The notes: generated by a model not told the origin, from the sequence alone. 64,000 nucleotides of DNA from Xanthobacteraceae bacterium 501b (GCA_000378025.1 KB899087.1:1736001-1800000); one strand, 5' to 3'. Counted from the first letter of the stretch, positions 43,968-54,419 are shown. Numbers and translations are program-made.

Positions 43968-45427
43968 CACACGATCCGGAACCAGCCCATCATCCCGGTC
44001 TCCATATGCTCCAGGATGTGGCAGTGAAACACCCAGTCACCGGGGGCGGCGACGAAGGCGATCTCGACCGCCTCGCCCGGCTGCACCAGCACCGTATCGG
44101 CGAAGTGGCGCGGCAGGCGATCGAGGCTGGAACTCAGTACCTCGAAGGCATGGCCGTGCAGGTGGACAGGGTGGGGAAAGCGCGTCTCGTTCTTGATCTC
44201 GACCCGATAGGAATTTCCGGTCGTCATGCGGGCGAGCGGCGGCGGCACGTTGCGATTGGCCCCGGTGGGCCAGGATTCGGACTGGATGCCCCAATAGGTG
44301 GTCGCGCCGACGCAAAGGCTGTCGATCAGCGCCTTGGCCAGCGGATCGTCCGCCGGCAGGGCGATTTCCTTCACCGCCTGCCCGGTCGCCTGCTGCAGGG
44401 TGAAAGAGAGCCGCGCCGCCCGCTTCATCTCGGGCTTGGGCAGTTCCGCCTTTGGCAGGGCCAGCGGCCCCTTGCGGGGCTTGCCCACCCGCCCCTCGGC
44501 GGTCAGGGTGGCGAAGCGGTAGATGTCGGCGGCGCGGTAGTCGCCCAGCGTCACCGGCGAGCCGTCGGCCGGCATGCGGATATCGAGGTCGATGCGCTGG
44601 GCCGGGCCCATGCGCCAGATGCCGTCCGGCAAATCGTCGAGCCGCACCGGGGCCAGCGCGTGGCCATCCACGGCGATCAGCCAGGCTTCTCCGCCTTCGA
44701 CGCCGATATCCATGATGCGGGTGGAATCGATGTTGAGGATGCGCAGCCGCACATGGCCGGCGGCGGGCGCCTTCAGCTCGACAGCCGCCGCGCCGTTGAC
44801 GGTGCGGGTGGCGCCGAAGGTGCCGGCCTTGGAGGCGCCCTCCGGCTCGGTGAGGGGGAGGAAGCTGCCATCCGGCGCGAGGCGCCAGTCCTTCAGGCAG
44901 AGCACATGCTCGGCGTCGAAGGCAGGGTCGCGCGTGTCCTCGACGATCAGCACGCCGGCAAGGCCCATGCCGGCCTGCCCGGTCTCGTCGCAATGGGGAT
45001 GAAAGAAGAAAGTGCCGGGATCGTCCAGCGGCAGCAGGTGGACGAAGCGGCTGCCCGGCTGCACCAGAGGCTGGGTGAGCGTGGGCACCCCGTCATATTC
45101 GTTCGGCATGCGGACGCCGTGGAAATGCAGGGTCGAGCCCTCGTCAATGCCGTTGACGAAGGTCGCCTTCAGCCGCGTGCCGCGCGGCATTCGCAGCGTC
45201 TGGAACGGGTTGCCGTCATAAGCGAGAATGCGGGTCGCCGGCTTGTCCGGACCGAGAAGCTTCAGCTCCATCTCGCCGGCGGTGAGCGTCACCTCGCGGG
45301 TCGGCTCGAACGGCGCGGCCGCGCGGGCCACGCCGGCGCGGGTCGGCGCGAGCAGGGCCAGCCCACCGATCGCCGCGCCCGCGCCAAGAAAGGCGCGGCG
45401 CGAGAAACCCGCGCCGCCGTTGTTCAT
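43967..45427 (-). CDS. Multicopper oxidase in an imelysin operon
   Basis: A 486-residue Tat-exported copper protein. The signal carries SRRAFLGAGAAIGG (twin-arginine) and ends near ARAAA. Three cupredoxin domains provide the copper ligands: HFHG and HPHCDE in the first, HPVHLHGHAFEV and HCHILEHMETGMM in the last, giving the full set for the T1 and trinuclear sites. It resembles CueO/laccase-like or SufI-like type-2 MCOs, but the HCHILEH...M axial Met shows a working T1 site. Likely substrates are Fe(II), Cu(I) or phenols. It sits between the first imelysin (7-base gap) and the di-haem gene (1-base overlap), so a ferroxidase role in iron uptake is the most attractive inference. Confidence 0.9.
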   Translation of the reverse strand: MNNGGAGFSRRAFLGAGAAIGGLALLAPTRAGVARAAAPFEPTREVTLTAGEMELKLLGPDKPATRILAYDGNPFQTLRMPRGTRLKATFVNGIDEGSTLHFHGVRMPNEYDGVPTLTQPLVQPGSRFVHLLPLDDPGTFFFHPHCDETGQAGMGLAGVLIVEDTRDPAFDAEHVLCLKDWRLAPDGSFLPLTEPEGASKAGTFGATRTVNGAAAVELKAPAAGHVRLRILNIDSTRIMDIGVEGGEAWLIAVDGHALAPVRLDDLPDGIWRMGPAQRIDLDIRMPADGSPVTLGDYRAADIYRFATLTAEGRVGKPRKGPLALPKAELPKPEMKRAARLSFTLQQATGQAVKEIALPADDPLAKALIDSLCVGATTYWGIQSESWPTGANRNVPPPLARMTTGNSYRVEIKNETRFPHPVHLHGHAFEVLSSSLDRLPRHFADTVLVQPGEAVEIAFVAAPGDWVFHCHILEHMETGMMGWFRIV

Positions 45428-45434
45428 ATCACTC

Positions 45435-46727
<1,293 letters not shown>

Positions 46728-46810
46728 GGATGGTCTCCTTCCGCGCCCCCGGGCGCCTTAGCGGGAGACTCCTACGCCACCGCCGGAAGCAGTCGCAAGT
46801 GTTCGGCGGC

Positions 46811-46836
46811 ACATTAGAATTGTTTCACTTTAAAAC
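46811..46836 (-). promoter_or_regulatory. Possible iron-regulator half-site upstream of the imelysin operon
   Basis: An AT-rich patch in otherwise GC-rich DNA. On the minus strand it reads TTTTAAAGTGAAACAATTCT followed by AATG. AACAATTCTAA resembles one half of the Irr/RirA-type box (TTTAGAA...TTCTAAA), but the other half is poor. It lies about 85-110 bases upstream of the first imelysin start. Only suggestive. Confidence 0.3.
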
Positions 46837-46887
46837 AACGACCGCTATCTAAGCGCCATCACGAACCGGGGGCGAAAATACTTTGAC

Positions 46888-47187
46888 TCACGCTATCGAT
46901 GATGACGCAGCGTCAAACAAAGGCTGCAGCGCCTCCGCCAGTTCCGCGTCAGTGACGGTGGAGAGCGGCTTCATCAGCTTGGCCGCCTCGGTGCGGCGCC
47001 CCGGCCGCATCACCAGCACAACGGTCTCGGCGCCGCCGCAGGCAGGATCCCCGCAGGCGATCTCGCTGATGGAAATGGTGGTTTCCTCGTCCGCCCCGAG
47101 GATGAGCCGCGCCTTCGCGGCCAACTCGCGGGCGGCGTCGGGTGCCGCCTCGGCGCTGGCGCCCCGACGGAAGAACAGACGTGCCAT
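46888..47187 (-). CDS. Small conserved protein with a CGDPACGG motif
   Basis: A 99-residue cytoplasmic protein of unknown function. The start MARLFFRRGAS at 47187 was chosen because AGGAGG lies 5 bases upstream. A helical N-terminal part (AARELAAKARLILG) is followed by ISISEIACGDPACGGAETVV and a basic strand, VLVMRPGRRTEAAKLMKPL, then VTDAELAEALQPL. The pattern E-[IL]-x-C-x-[DE]-P-x-C-x-x-x-E-T recalls a widespread group of small proteins with an ELxCxEPGCPPxET motif, whose role I do not know. Two cysteines spaced CxxxxC could bind metal or form a disulfide. It is transcribed in the same direction as the iron operon, 160 bases upstream of it. Confidence 0.65.
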   Translation of the reverse strand: MARLFFRRGASAEAAPDAARELAAKARLILGADEETTISISEIACGDPACGGAETVVLVMRPGRRTEAAKLMKPLSTVTDAELAEALQPLFDAASSSIA

Positions 47188-47503
47188 CATGCCTCCTGCA
47201 TATTCGCGCCGCCCCCGCCCACACATAGCGCTCCCCGCCAGCAGGTAAGCCCCTCGCCGTCCCGGCGCAAGCGGGCCCGCCCGGCCCCGGCAGGCACAAG
47301 TAAAACGCCAGCCATTAGTTTAGAACTATAACAATACTGGAAGATAATCATTGTCCGAGACGAAGAACGCGCGTATTCATCGCATCAACGCCGGAGAGAA
47401 ACCGCGAATACATCAAGCGGCACCTGCTCCCACCGGCTCCGATTTCGCGAGGCCACTTCCCGGCAGGTCTCGTGAACCACGCGGGACGACGGCACGCGCT
47501 CCC
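47188..47503. other. Intergenic stretch of 316 bases
   Basis: It lies between the small CGDPACGG protein gene and the 3' end of the flavoprotein gene, both on the minus strand. An AT-rich patch at about 47301-47355 (CCATTAGTTTAGAACTATAA) probably contains the promoter for the small protein. It also includes TTTAGAA, which matches the left half of an Irr-type box. No further gene was recognised. Confidence 0.45.
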
Positions 47504-48874
47504 TCAGCCGTCGTCCCGCGACCACTCCCCGGCGACACCCGCCGCCTCTCCCGCTTCCCATCGACCGCTCCACGGCTCCGGCCGGCCAAGGCCGAGCCGC
47601 GCCAGAATCCCGCACGCGGCGGCATGGCCGGTGGCGAACGAGGCTTGCAGCAGATAGCCGCCGGTCGGCGCCTCCCAGTCCAGCATCTCGCCGGCGACGA
47701 ACACGCCCGGCCGCGCCTTTAGCATCAGCTGGTCGTCGATCATGGCGCGGGTGACGCCGCCGGCGGTGGAGATCGCCCGCTCCAGCCCCGCCATGCCGGT
47801 GGCGGCGAGCGGCAGCGCCTTGATCAGGTGCGCCAGCACGGCAGGATCGGCCGGCAGCGGCCCGGCCTCGCGCAGCAGGCCGGCGGCGGCGGGGGCAAGG
47901 CCGGCCGCCTTGCGCAGGCGGTTGGACGTGGATTCGCCCTTGCGGCTGGCTGCCAGCCGCGCGGCGAGCGCGTCGGCCGCCACATCCGGGCGCAGGTCGA
48001 TATGAAGAATGGCGGTGCCGTGAACGGCAATCGCCTCGCGCAGGGTGGCGGAGAGCGCATAGACCGCGCCGCCCTCCAGCCCGGCGCCGTCGATCATCGC
48101 CTCGCCGCGCACCCGCGCCTCCCCGACGGAGAGCGCGATGCGCTTGAGCGGCGCTCCGGCGAAGCGGGCGCGGAACGGGGCCGACCAGTCGATCCGCACG
48201 CCGCTATTGGCCGGGCGCAGCGGGGCGATCGCCACCCCCTGCTCACCCAGAAGATCCGCCCAGCCGCCATCGCTGCCGAGGCGCGGCCAGCTGGCGCCGC
48301 CAAGCGCGAGCAGGACCGCATCGGCCGCCACCTCCATTTCGCCCTCCGGCCCGGCCAGGCGCAGCGCGCCCTCGCGGTTCCAGCCAAGCCAGCGGTGGCG
48401 GCTCTTCAGCACCACGCCGAGGCCGTCGAGCCGCGCCAGCCAGGCCCGCAGCAGCGGCGAGGCCTTGAAACTGCGGGGGAACACCCGGCCGCTGGAGCCG
48501 ACGAAAATCGGCTCGCCCAGGCCTTCCGCCCAAGCCCGCAGACGGGCGGGCGGGAAGGCATCGATGAACGGCGCCAGCCAGTCGGCCGCCGTGCCATAGC
48601 GGGCGAGGAAAGGCGCGCGCGGCTCGGAATGGGTGAGGTTGAGCCCGCCGCGTCCGGCGATGAGGAATTTCCGCGCCGGGGACGGCATGCGGTCATAGAG
48701 CGTCACCGCGCAGCCGGCGCTCGCCAGAAGTTCCGCCGCCATCAGCCCGGCCGGGCCGGCGCCGACGATGGCGATGCGAGGATTTCGCGAGTCATCTCCG
48801 GCCTCTGGCGTCACGGGCTCAGCTTCCGATTCAAAGTGAACCGCGCCCGGATTGCCGAGTCGCGCCCCAGGCAT
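47504..48874 (-). CDS. NAD(P)/FAD-dependent oxidoreductase (HI0933-like, TIGR03862 type)
   Basis: A protein of up to 456 residues in the HI0933/BaiN-like flavoprotein family. The dinucleotide-binding motif is RIAIVGAGPAGLMAAELLA, followed by VTLYDRMPSPARKFLIAGRGGLNLTHSE (the family's GRKxLxxGxGRCNxTN region in its alphaproteobacterial form). Then come GEPIFVGSSGRVFPRSFKASPLLRAWL, LLALGGASWPRLGSDG, and the C-terminal FAD motif AGEMLDWEAPTGGYLLQASFATG. The function is unknown. The start is uncertain, because about 30 residues precede the Rossmann motif; a GTG at 48814 is an alternative. A short REP-like palindrome lies upstream. Confidence 0.85.
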   Translation of the reverse strand: MPGARLGNPGAVHFESEAEPVTPEAGDDSRNPRIAIVGAGPAGLMAAELLASAGCAVTLYDRMPSPARKFLIAGRGGLNLTHSEPRAPFLARYGTAADWLAPFIDAFPPARLRAWAEGLGEPIFVGSSGRVFPRSFKASPLLRAWLARLDGLGVVLKSRHRWLGWNREGALRLAGPEGEMEVAADAVLLALGGASWPRLGSDGGWADLLGEQGVAIAPLRPANSGVRIDWSAPFRARFAGAPLKRIALSVGEARVRGEAMIDGAGLEGGAVYALSATLREAIAVHGTAILHIDLRPDVAADALAARLAASRKGESTSNRLRKAAGLAPAAAGLLREAGPLPADPAVLAHLIKALPLAATGMAGLERAISTAGGVTRAMIDDQLMLKARPGVFVAGEMLDWEAPTGGYLLQASFATGHAAACGILARLGLGRPEPWSGRWEAGEAAGVAGEWSRDDG

Positions 48875-48974
48875 GCGGTCCGCGGCTGAAACGCCGTTTC
48901 TAGGCCGCCCTTCCGTCCGTCAGGGCCGGACTCACCCCCTACCTCCACAGAGAACCGGCCGCGCGGCGGCATGG

Positions 48975-48997
48975 ATCCCCGGGTCAAGCCCGGGGAT
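48975..48997. repeat. REP-like palindrome ATCCCCGGG-TCAAG-CCCGGGGAT
   Basis: Perfect 9-base arms around TCAAG, followed by GACGATGC. The same hairpin occurs at 61932-61954, and a related one lies at 52493-52582. This matches the widespread alphaproteobacterial CCCCGGG(C)TTGACCCGGGG repeat. It lies between the 5' end of the flavoprotein gene and the 3' end of recJ. Confidence 0.75.
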
Positions 48998-49059
48998 GAC
49001 GATGCATAAGCGGATCGCTCACTGCCTGATTCCGGAACGGTCCCCAACCCCATGATGCG

Positions 49060-50880
49060 TCAGCCGATTTCGGGGGAGCAGGCGTCTGATATGCGCAGGC
49101 TCACCTGGGTGCGGCCCTGCCAGGAGTCGAGATCGAGCGTGCCGGCCACATGCAGCAATTGCCCGCGCGCCTCCAGCAGCGCATTGCCGAGCGGGGTGTC
49201 GACGGCGCGGAACACCACGCCTGATATCGTCGCCCCATCGGTGCTGCGCAGGCGCACGCGGATCTGGCCGGCGCTGCCCGGCTCGGCATAGACGACGCGA
49301 TGAGCGGGGAAGGCGAAGATCGGCTGCGGGTTGCCCGCGCCGAAGGGCCCGGCCCGCTCCACCAGTTCCACCAGCTCGGGCGTCGCCCCGGCCGCCGAGA
49401 GGGCACCGTCGATCAGGACCTCGTCCACGGCCCGCGCCTCCTCCACCGTTGCCGTCAGCGCCTGTTCGAGATAGGCGCGCAGATCGCCCAGCCGGGCGCG
49501 GGTGATCGTGAGGCCCGCCGCCATGGCGTGGCCGCCGCCCTTCACCAATATGCCGGCCTCCACCGCGCCGCGCACCGCCCGGCCGACATCGACGCCGGGA
49601 ATGGAGCGGGCCGAGCCGGCGCCCGTCTCGCCGGTGAAGGCGATGGCGAAGGCGGGGCGGCCGAATTTCTCCTTCAGCCGCGCCGCCACCAGCCCGACCA
49701 CGCCGGGGTGCCAGCCCTGCCCGCTGGAGAGCACGACGGCGCCGACTCCGGCGAGGCCCAGCGCCGCCTCGGCCTCCGCTTCCGCCTCGGCGACGATGGC
49801 GCGCTCCACCTGCTGGCGCTCGGCGTTGAGCCGGTCGAGCTCGGCGGCAATCTTCTCCGCCTCGAGCGGGTCGCGGGTGAGCAGCAGCCTTGTGCCGAGC
49901 GTGGCGTCGCCAATACGCCCGCCCGCATTGATGCGCGGGCCGAGCAGAAAGCCGAGATGCCACGCCTTGGGCGGGCCGGTGAGCCGGGCGGCGTCCATCA
50001 GCGCGGTCAACCCCGACCGCTCGCGCTTGCGCAGCTGGATCAGCCCCTTGGTGACATAGGCGCGGTTGAGCCCCAGCAGCGGCACCACATCCGCCACCGT
50101 GCCGAGCGCCACGAGGTCGAGGCTGGCGAGCAGGTCCGGCGCCGGCCGCTCTTTGGTCCACCAGCCGCGCTGGCGCAGTTCGCGCAGCAGCCCGACGGCG
50201 ACCACGAAGACGAGGCCGACGGCGCAGAGATGGCCGAGGCCGGATAGATCGTCGGCGCGGTTGGGGTTCACCAGCGCCGCCACGGCAGGCAGCTCCTCAC
50301 CCGCCTGGTGATGGTCGATCACCACCACGTCGAGCCCCAGCTCGCGGGCGCGGGCGAAGGGCTCGAAGCTCATCGTGCCGCAATCCACCGTGACCAGCAG
50401 CGTCGCCCCGCGCTCGGCGAGCGCCTCGATGGCGGGAATGTTCGGGCCGTAGCCCTCGAAAATGCGGTCGGGAATGTGGAAGGCCGGATCGAGCCCGCCG
50501 GCGCGCAGCACATCCACCATGAGCGCGGTCGAGGTAGCGCCATCAACGTCGTAGTCGCCGAACACCGCCACCTTCTCGCCCCGCATCACCGCATCGGCGA
50601 GGCGGGCGACGCAGGGCGCCATGTCGGTCAGCGTGTCGGGGTCCGGCAGCAGGCGCTTCACCGTCGGGTCGAGCCAGGCCTCGACGGCATCGATGGCGAC
50701 GCCGCGCCCGGCCAGCACGCGGGCCAAAATCTCCGGCACGCCGTGGCGCTGCACGATGGCGAGCGTTGTCTGCGCGCCGCGCGCGTCCAGCCGCTCGCGC
50801 CAGAAGCGGCCGGTGGCGGAGCGGGAGACGCCGAGAAAGGGACGCGGCGCGGGAGCGGCGGTGGGAAGGTTCAGACTCAT
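49060..50880 (-). CDS. recJ: Single-stranded-DNA-specific exonuclease RecJ
   Basis: A 606-residue DHH-family 5'-3' exonuclease acting on single-stranded DNA in recombination and mismatch repair. The phosphoesterase motifs are visible: VFGDYDVDGATSTALMV (motif I), VDCGTMSFEPF (motif II), DVVVIDHHQAGEELP (DHH motif III) and VALGTVADVVPLLGLNR (motif IV). Then come the DHHA1 region with KGGGHAMAAGLTI (GGGH) and the C-terminal OB-fold (FAFPAHRVVYAEPG... QVSLRISDACSPEI). The start MSLNLPTAAPAP at 50880 gives the normal length. It sits near glpX/hom/alaC, as in other Hyphomicrobiales. Confidence 0.95.
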   Translation of the reverse strand: MSLNLPTAAPAPRPFLGVSRSATGRFWRERLDARGAQTTLAIVQRHGVPEILARVLAGRGVAIDAVEAWLDPTVKRLLPDPDTLTDMAPCVARLADAVMRGEKVAVFGDYDVDGATSTALMVDVLRAGGLDPAFHIPDRIFEGYGPNIPAIEALAERGATLLVTVDCGTMSFEPFARARELGLDVVVIDHHQAGEELPAVAALVNPNRADDLSGLGHLCAVGLVFVVAVGLLRELRQRGWWTKERPAPDLLASLDLVALGTVADVVPLLGLNRAYVTKGLIQLRKRERSGLTALMDAARLTGPPKAWHLGFLLGPRINAGGRIGDATLGTRLLLTRDPLEAEKIAAELDRLNAERQQVERAIVAEAEAEAEAALGLAGVGAVVLSSGQGWHPGVVGLVAARLKEKFGRPAFAIAFTGETGAGSARSIPGVDVGRAVRGAVEAGILVKGGGHAMAAGLTITRARLGDLRAYLEQALTATVEEARAVDEVLIDGALSAAGATPELVELVERAGPFGAGNPQPIFAFPAHRVVYAEPGSAGQIRVRLRSTDGATISGVVFRAVDTPLGNALLEARGQLLHVAGTLDLDSWQGRTQVSLRISDACSPEIG

Positions 50881-51087
50881 GGCGCGCAGGATAAGCCCGA
50901 ACAACGCGCCCGCGTCGAGAGCCATGCCGCGCCGGCCGGCCCTCCCGCTGCCGGGGATGGGCACTGAGGGTCATTTATCTGTCATCGCGGCGTTGCGCGG
51001 TCGACATGGGCAGGGGTCAGGAAGGCGGCTCGGCATTGCCGACCTCAGGCATTGCCGATCTCTCTTGCCCCCCAAAGGAGAAGCGCC

Positions 51088-52458
51088 ATGGCCCTCCCCG
51101 TCCTCCGCCCCTGCCTGCTTGCCGGCGCCGCCCTGGCGGCGATGGTCCTCGGCTCCACCGGCCTGCGTGCCGACGAGGCCTTTCCCGTCACCCTGGCCGG
51201 CCACGCCGTGCTGCCGGCGCAGACCTTCCTTGCCATGCCGGACGACGCGCCCGCCGACCTCAAGGTCTCCGGCAAATTCACGTCAGGCACCCGCGTCGAG
51301 GCGGTCGGCGCGGTGATGGGCAAGTCGGCCGGCCGCCCCACCGGCGTCTCTGTGCCGTTCCAGGGCCAGCCGGTGCAGGGTCATTCCGGCATCAAGGCGA
51401 TGCCGGATGGCAGCTTCTGGATCATCACAGATAACGGCTTCGGCTCGAAGGCCAACAGCCCGGACGCGGCGCTGTTCCTGCGCCATTACACGGTGGATTG
51501 GGCGACCGGCGCCTTCCAGCCGATCGAGACGGTGTTCCTCACCGATCCCGATAAGAAGGTGCCGTTCCGCATCGTCCATGAGGGCACGGAAAAGCGCTAT
51601 CTGACCGGCGCCGATCTCGACCTCGAGAGCTTCCAGATCATCGGCGACCAGATCTGGATCGGCGAGGAATTCGGCCCCTATCTGATCAAGGCCGACAAGA
51701 GCGGCCGGGTGCTGGCCCTGTTCGAAACTGTGGCCGGCGAGACGCCGGTGCGCTCGCCCGACCATTACGCGGTCGCCTCACCCGCCACGCCGAACGCGCC
51801 CGCGACCTTCAACGCTCGCCGCTCCAAGGGCTATGAGGGCATGGCCGCCTCCAAGGACGGCAAATATCTCTACGCCCTGCTGGAAGGCCCGCTGTGGGAC
51901 GCGGACAAGAAGGACTGGCAGAAGACCGGCGACGGCAAGGAGTTTTTGCCGATCCTCGAATTCGATGTCGCCGCTGAGAAGTGGACGGGGCGCATGTGGC
52001 AGTACGTTCTGGAGCAGAACGGCAACGCCATCGGCGATTTCAACATGATCGACGGCACGACCGGCCTCATCATCGAGCGCGACAATGGCGAGGGCACGCA
52101 AGACAAGGCCTGCGCCTCCGGGACCAAGGGGCCGGACTGCTTCCACGACCTCGCCAAGTTCAAGCGCATCGTCAAGATCGAGCTGACCGACGCCAATGCC
52201 GGCGGCCCGGTGCGCAAGATCGGCCATATCGACCTGATGAAGATCGCCGATCCGGACAAGAAGGCGCGCAAGCCGCTCAATGATGGCGTGCTGACCTTCC
52301 CCTTCTTCACCATCGAGAATGTCGACGTGGTCGACGCCACCCACATCGTGGTCGGCAACGACAACAACCTGCCCTTCTCCTCCTCGCGCGACCCGGCGAA
52401 GGCGGACGACAATGAGCTGATCCTGCTGGAAGTGGGCGAGTTCCTGAAGGCGAAGTGA
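51088..52458 (+). CDS. Secreted phytase-like / esterase-like protein
   Basis: A 456-residue exported protein of the esterase-like-activity-of-phytase family. The signal peptide (LRPCLLAGAALAAMVLG) ends near LRADE. The body is a beta-propeller type: GHSGIKAMPDGSFWIITDNGFG, FQIIGDQIWIGEEFGPYLIKAD, KGYEGMAASKDGKYLYALLEGP, NMIDGTTGLIIERDNGEG and FPFFTIENVDVVD. The ITDNGFG and EEFGPY motifs are typical. Related proteins are annotated as phosphoesterases or phytase-like, but activity is rarely tested. The ATG at 51088 has AAAGGAG 8 bases upstream. It is monocistronic, divergent from recJ. Confidence 0.85.
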   Translation: MALPVLRPCLLAGAALAAMVLGSTGLRADEAFPVTLAGHAVLPAQTFLAMPDDAPADLKVSGKFTSGTRVEAVGAVMGKSAGRPTGVSVPFQGQPVQGHSGIKAMPDGSFWIITDNGFGSKANSPDAALFLRHYTVDWATGAFQPIETVFLTDPDKKVPFRIVHEGTEKRYLTGADLDLESFQIIGDQIWIGEEFGPYLIKADKSGRVLALFETVAGETPVRSPDHYAVASPATPNAPATFNARRSKGYEGMAASKDGKYLYALLEGPLWDADKKDWQKTGDGKEFLPILEFDVAAEKWTGRMWQYVLEQNGNAIGDFNMIDGTTGLIIERDNGEGTQDKACASGTKGPDCFHDLAKFKRIVKIELTDANAGGPVRKIGHIDLMKIADPDKKARKPLNDGVLTFPFFTIENVDVVDATHIVVGNDNNLPFSSSRDPAKADDNELILLEVGEFLKAK

Positions 52459-52492
52459 GCCGAGCCGCGCCTCGGCAGTCGAACATTTCCTT

Positions 52493-52582
52493 CCCTCATC
52501 CCCGGGCTTGACCCGGGGACCCAGCCAATTCGTGGTACGCGGCATCGCCCCTGGGTGGCCGGGTCAAGCCCGGCCATGAGGG
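52493..52582. repeat. REP-like double palindrome
   Basis: Outer inverted ends CCCTCAT (52493-52499) and ATGAGGG (52576-52582) enclose two hairpins, CCCCGGGCTTGACCCGGGG and GGCCGGGTCAAGCCCGGCC. It is the same repeat family as 48975-48997 and 61932-61954. It lies between the convergent phytase-like and EamA genes and may help end transcription. Confidence 0.8.
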
Positions 52583-52641
52583 TGACGGATGGGATATAGG
52601 ATAAAGGCGGCCGGGGCGGTAACGCTCCGGCCGTCGCGCAT

Positions 52642-53517
52642 TCACGCCGTATCGGGCAGCGTCGGGTCCGGCAGGTTGCGCGGCCGGCGCAGAATGAGAG
52701 CGACGCCCGCCACCATGACCAGCGCGCCGATAATCTTCACCGGCGAAGGATCGTCGCCGATAAGCAATATGCCGAACGCCACGGTGAGCAGCGGGTTGAG
52801 CATCGAATAGGGCACGACGGCACTGATCGAATGGCGCTGCAGCAGCCAGTACCAGATGCCGTAGCCGATGATCGACGAGCCGATGGCGCTGTAGACCACG
52901 CAGAACCAGCCATGCCAGCCGGCCGTCGTCACCATCCACCAGCGGTCGGATTCAAAGATCCACGACATAACAAGCAATTGCGGAATCGCCAGCAGCGAGG
53001 ACCAGCCCATCATGGTCATCGGCCGCACCCCCTTGAGTTCCTTGACGATGAGGTTCGTCACCGCCCAGCCGGTGGCGCTGGCCAGCAGCAACACCAGCGA
53101 GAGCGGCGGCGGCAGGGTCGGTCCGGCGGCGATCAACCCGATGCCGGCCACCGAGACGAGGAGACCGGCGAGCCGGACCTTGCCGAGGCGCTCCTTCAGC
53201 ACCAGGCAGGCGAGCACGGTGGCGATCGGCGCGCCGAGCTGGATGATGACGGCGCTGGTGCCGGCCTCGGAATTGGCCAGCGCCGCGAACAGCAGGCCGA
53301 AATGCATCGTGCCGAAGGTGAAGGACACCAGCAGTACGCCGAGGAACTGGTCGCGGGTGATGCGCAGCACGGGGCACAGCAGCACGGACACGAGCGTGAA
53401 GCGCAGCGCGCTCATCATCATGGGCGGGATTTCCGCGATGCCGAGCTTCACGGCAATCATGTTCAGCGCCCACACGCCGACAACGGCGAGGGCGAGCAGC
53501 TTGTGCGTGAACGGCAT
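52642..53517 (-). CDS. EamA/DMT-family transporter
   Basis: A 291-residue inner-membrane protein with about ten helices in two EamA repeats. The first repeat starts KLLALAVVGVWALNMIAVKLG and holds LLVSFTFGTMHFGLLFAAL and AVIIQLGAPIATVLACLVLKERLG. The second contains SATGWAVTNLIVKELKGV, VYSAIGSSIIGYGIWYWLLQRH and SAVVPYSMLNPLLTVAFGILLIGDDPSP. DMT exporters of this kind move amino acids or other metabolites outward; the substrate is unknown. The ATG at 53517 gives the normal EamA length. The longer frame, which overlaps the divergent hydrolase promoter, was rejected. Confidence 0.9.
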   Translation of the reverse strand: MPFTHKLLALAVVGVWALNMIAVKLGIAEIPPMMMSALRFTLVSVLLCPVLRITRDQFLGVLLVSFTFGTMHFGLLFAALANSEAGTSAVIIQLGAPIATVLACLVLKERLGKVRLAGLLVSVAGIGLIAAGPTLPPPLSLVLLLASATGWAVTNLIVKELKGVRPMTMMGWSSLLAIPQLLVMSWIFESDRWWMVTTAGWHGWFCVVYSAIGSSIIGYGIWYWLLQRHSISAVVPYSMLNPLLTVAFGILLIGDDPSPVKIIGALVMVAGVALILRRPRNLPDPTLPDTA

Positions 53518-53711
53518 CGAGAACCGGCGGCGGCAGGAGACGACAGGACGGCCCCAGGGTGAGCCGCGCACCGCCCGCGGCGAGTCGCGTGTCGGCAGAT
53601 GGGCTGATAGTCCACCGCCCGGCATCTGCAAAGACCCGCACCGCCATGCCTGCCCTGCGTGGCCCTCATGACGCGGCAACCGGCCGGGTTGCACGCGCGG
53701 GCGGGGACATT

Positions 53712-54419
53712 ATGGTGCGCGCCATGCTGAACCTGTCGCTCCTCGGTCGCCTCGCCTTCACCCATGCCGCCCCAACCAAGCCGGCGCTCGCGCCCGGCCG
53801 TCATGATCTCGGCCTGTTCGAGACCCGGGACGCGGTGCTGATCGTGCCTGATGGAATCGACCCCGCCCGCCCGACGCCGCTGGTCACGCTGTTCCATGGC
53901 GGCGGCGGCAGCGCCGAGAAGATCCTGCCGATGTTTCGCGCGCATGCGGAGGAACGCGGCTTCCTGCTGCTGGTGCCGCAATCGCTGCTGCCGACCTGGG
54001 ACATCGTGATCGCCGGCAACGGGCCGGATCTGGAGCGGCTCGACATCGCGCTGGCCGAGGTCGCCGCGCGTTTCGCGCTCGACCCCACCCATTTCGCCTT
54101 CGCCGGCCATTCGGATGGGGGCAGCTATTCGCTCTCCACCGGGCTCAGCAATGGGCGGATCGTCACCCATATCCTCGCCTTCTCCGCCGGCTTCATGACC
54201 GTGCTGGCGCAGGAAGGCGCGCCCAAAGTGTTCATCGCCCACGGCCAGAACGACACCCAGACGCCCATACACACCGCCGGCCGCTCCCACGCCGCCAAGC
54301 TGCGCCCGGCCGGCTATGAGCTGACCTATGTCGAGCACCCCGGCCCGCACGCCTGGCAGCCAGAGATGGTGCGGCTCGGGGTGGACACGTTCCTGAAGGA
54401 TGTGGCGAAGGCGGGGTGA
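53712..54419 (+). CDS. Alpha/beta hydrolase (polyhydroxybutyrate-depolymerase/esterase-like)
   Basis: A 235-residue alpha/beta-hydrolase. The catalytic triad is readable: the nucleophile Ser in FAGHSDGGSYSL, Asp in HGQNDTQTP, and His in HPGPHAWQPEM. The oxyanion region is TLFHGGGGSAEKIL. It resembles short secreted-type phospholipase/PHB-depolymerase-like esterases, but no clear signal peptide is present with the chosen start; the first residues MVRAMLNLSLLGRLAFTH are mildly hydrophobic. The start is uncertain between 53712 and 53724. The substrate is unknown. It is divergent from the EamA transporter gene. Confidence 0.85.
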   Translation: MVRAMLNLSLLGRLAFTHAAPTKPALAPGRHDLGLFETRDAVLIVPDGIDPARPTPLVTLFHGGGGSAEKILPMFRAHAEERGFLLLVPQSLLPTWDIVIAGNGPDLERLDIALAEVAARFALDPTHFAFAGHSDGGSYSLSTGLSNGRIVTHILAFSAGFMTVLAQEGAPKVFIAHGQNDTQTPIHTAGRSHAAKLRPAGYELTYVEHPGPHAWQPEMVRLGVDTFLKDVAKAG

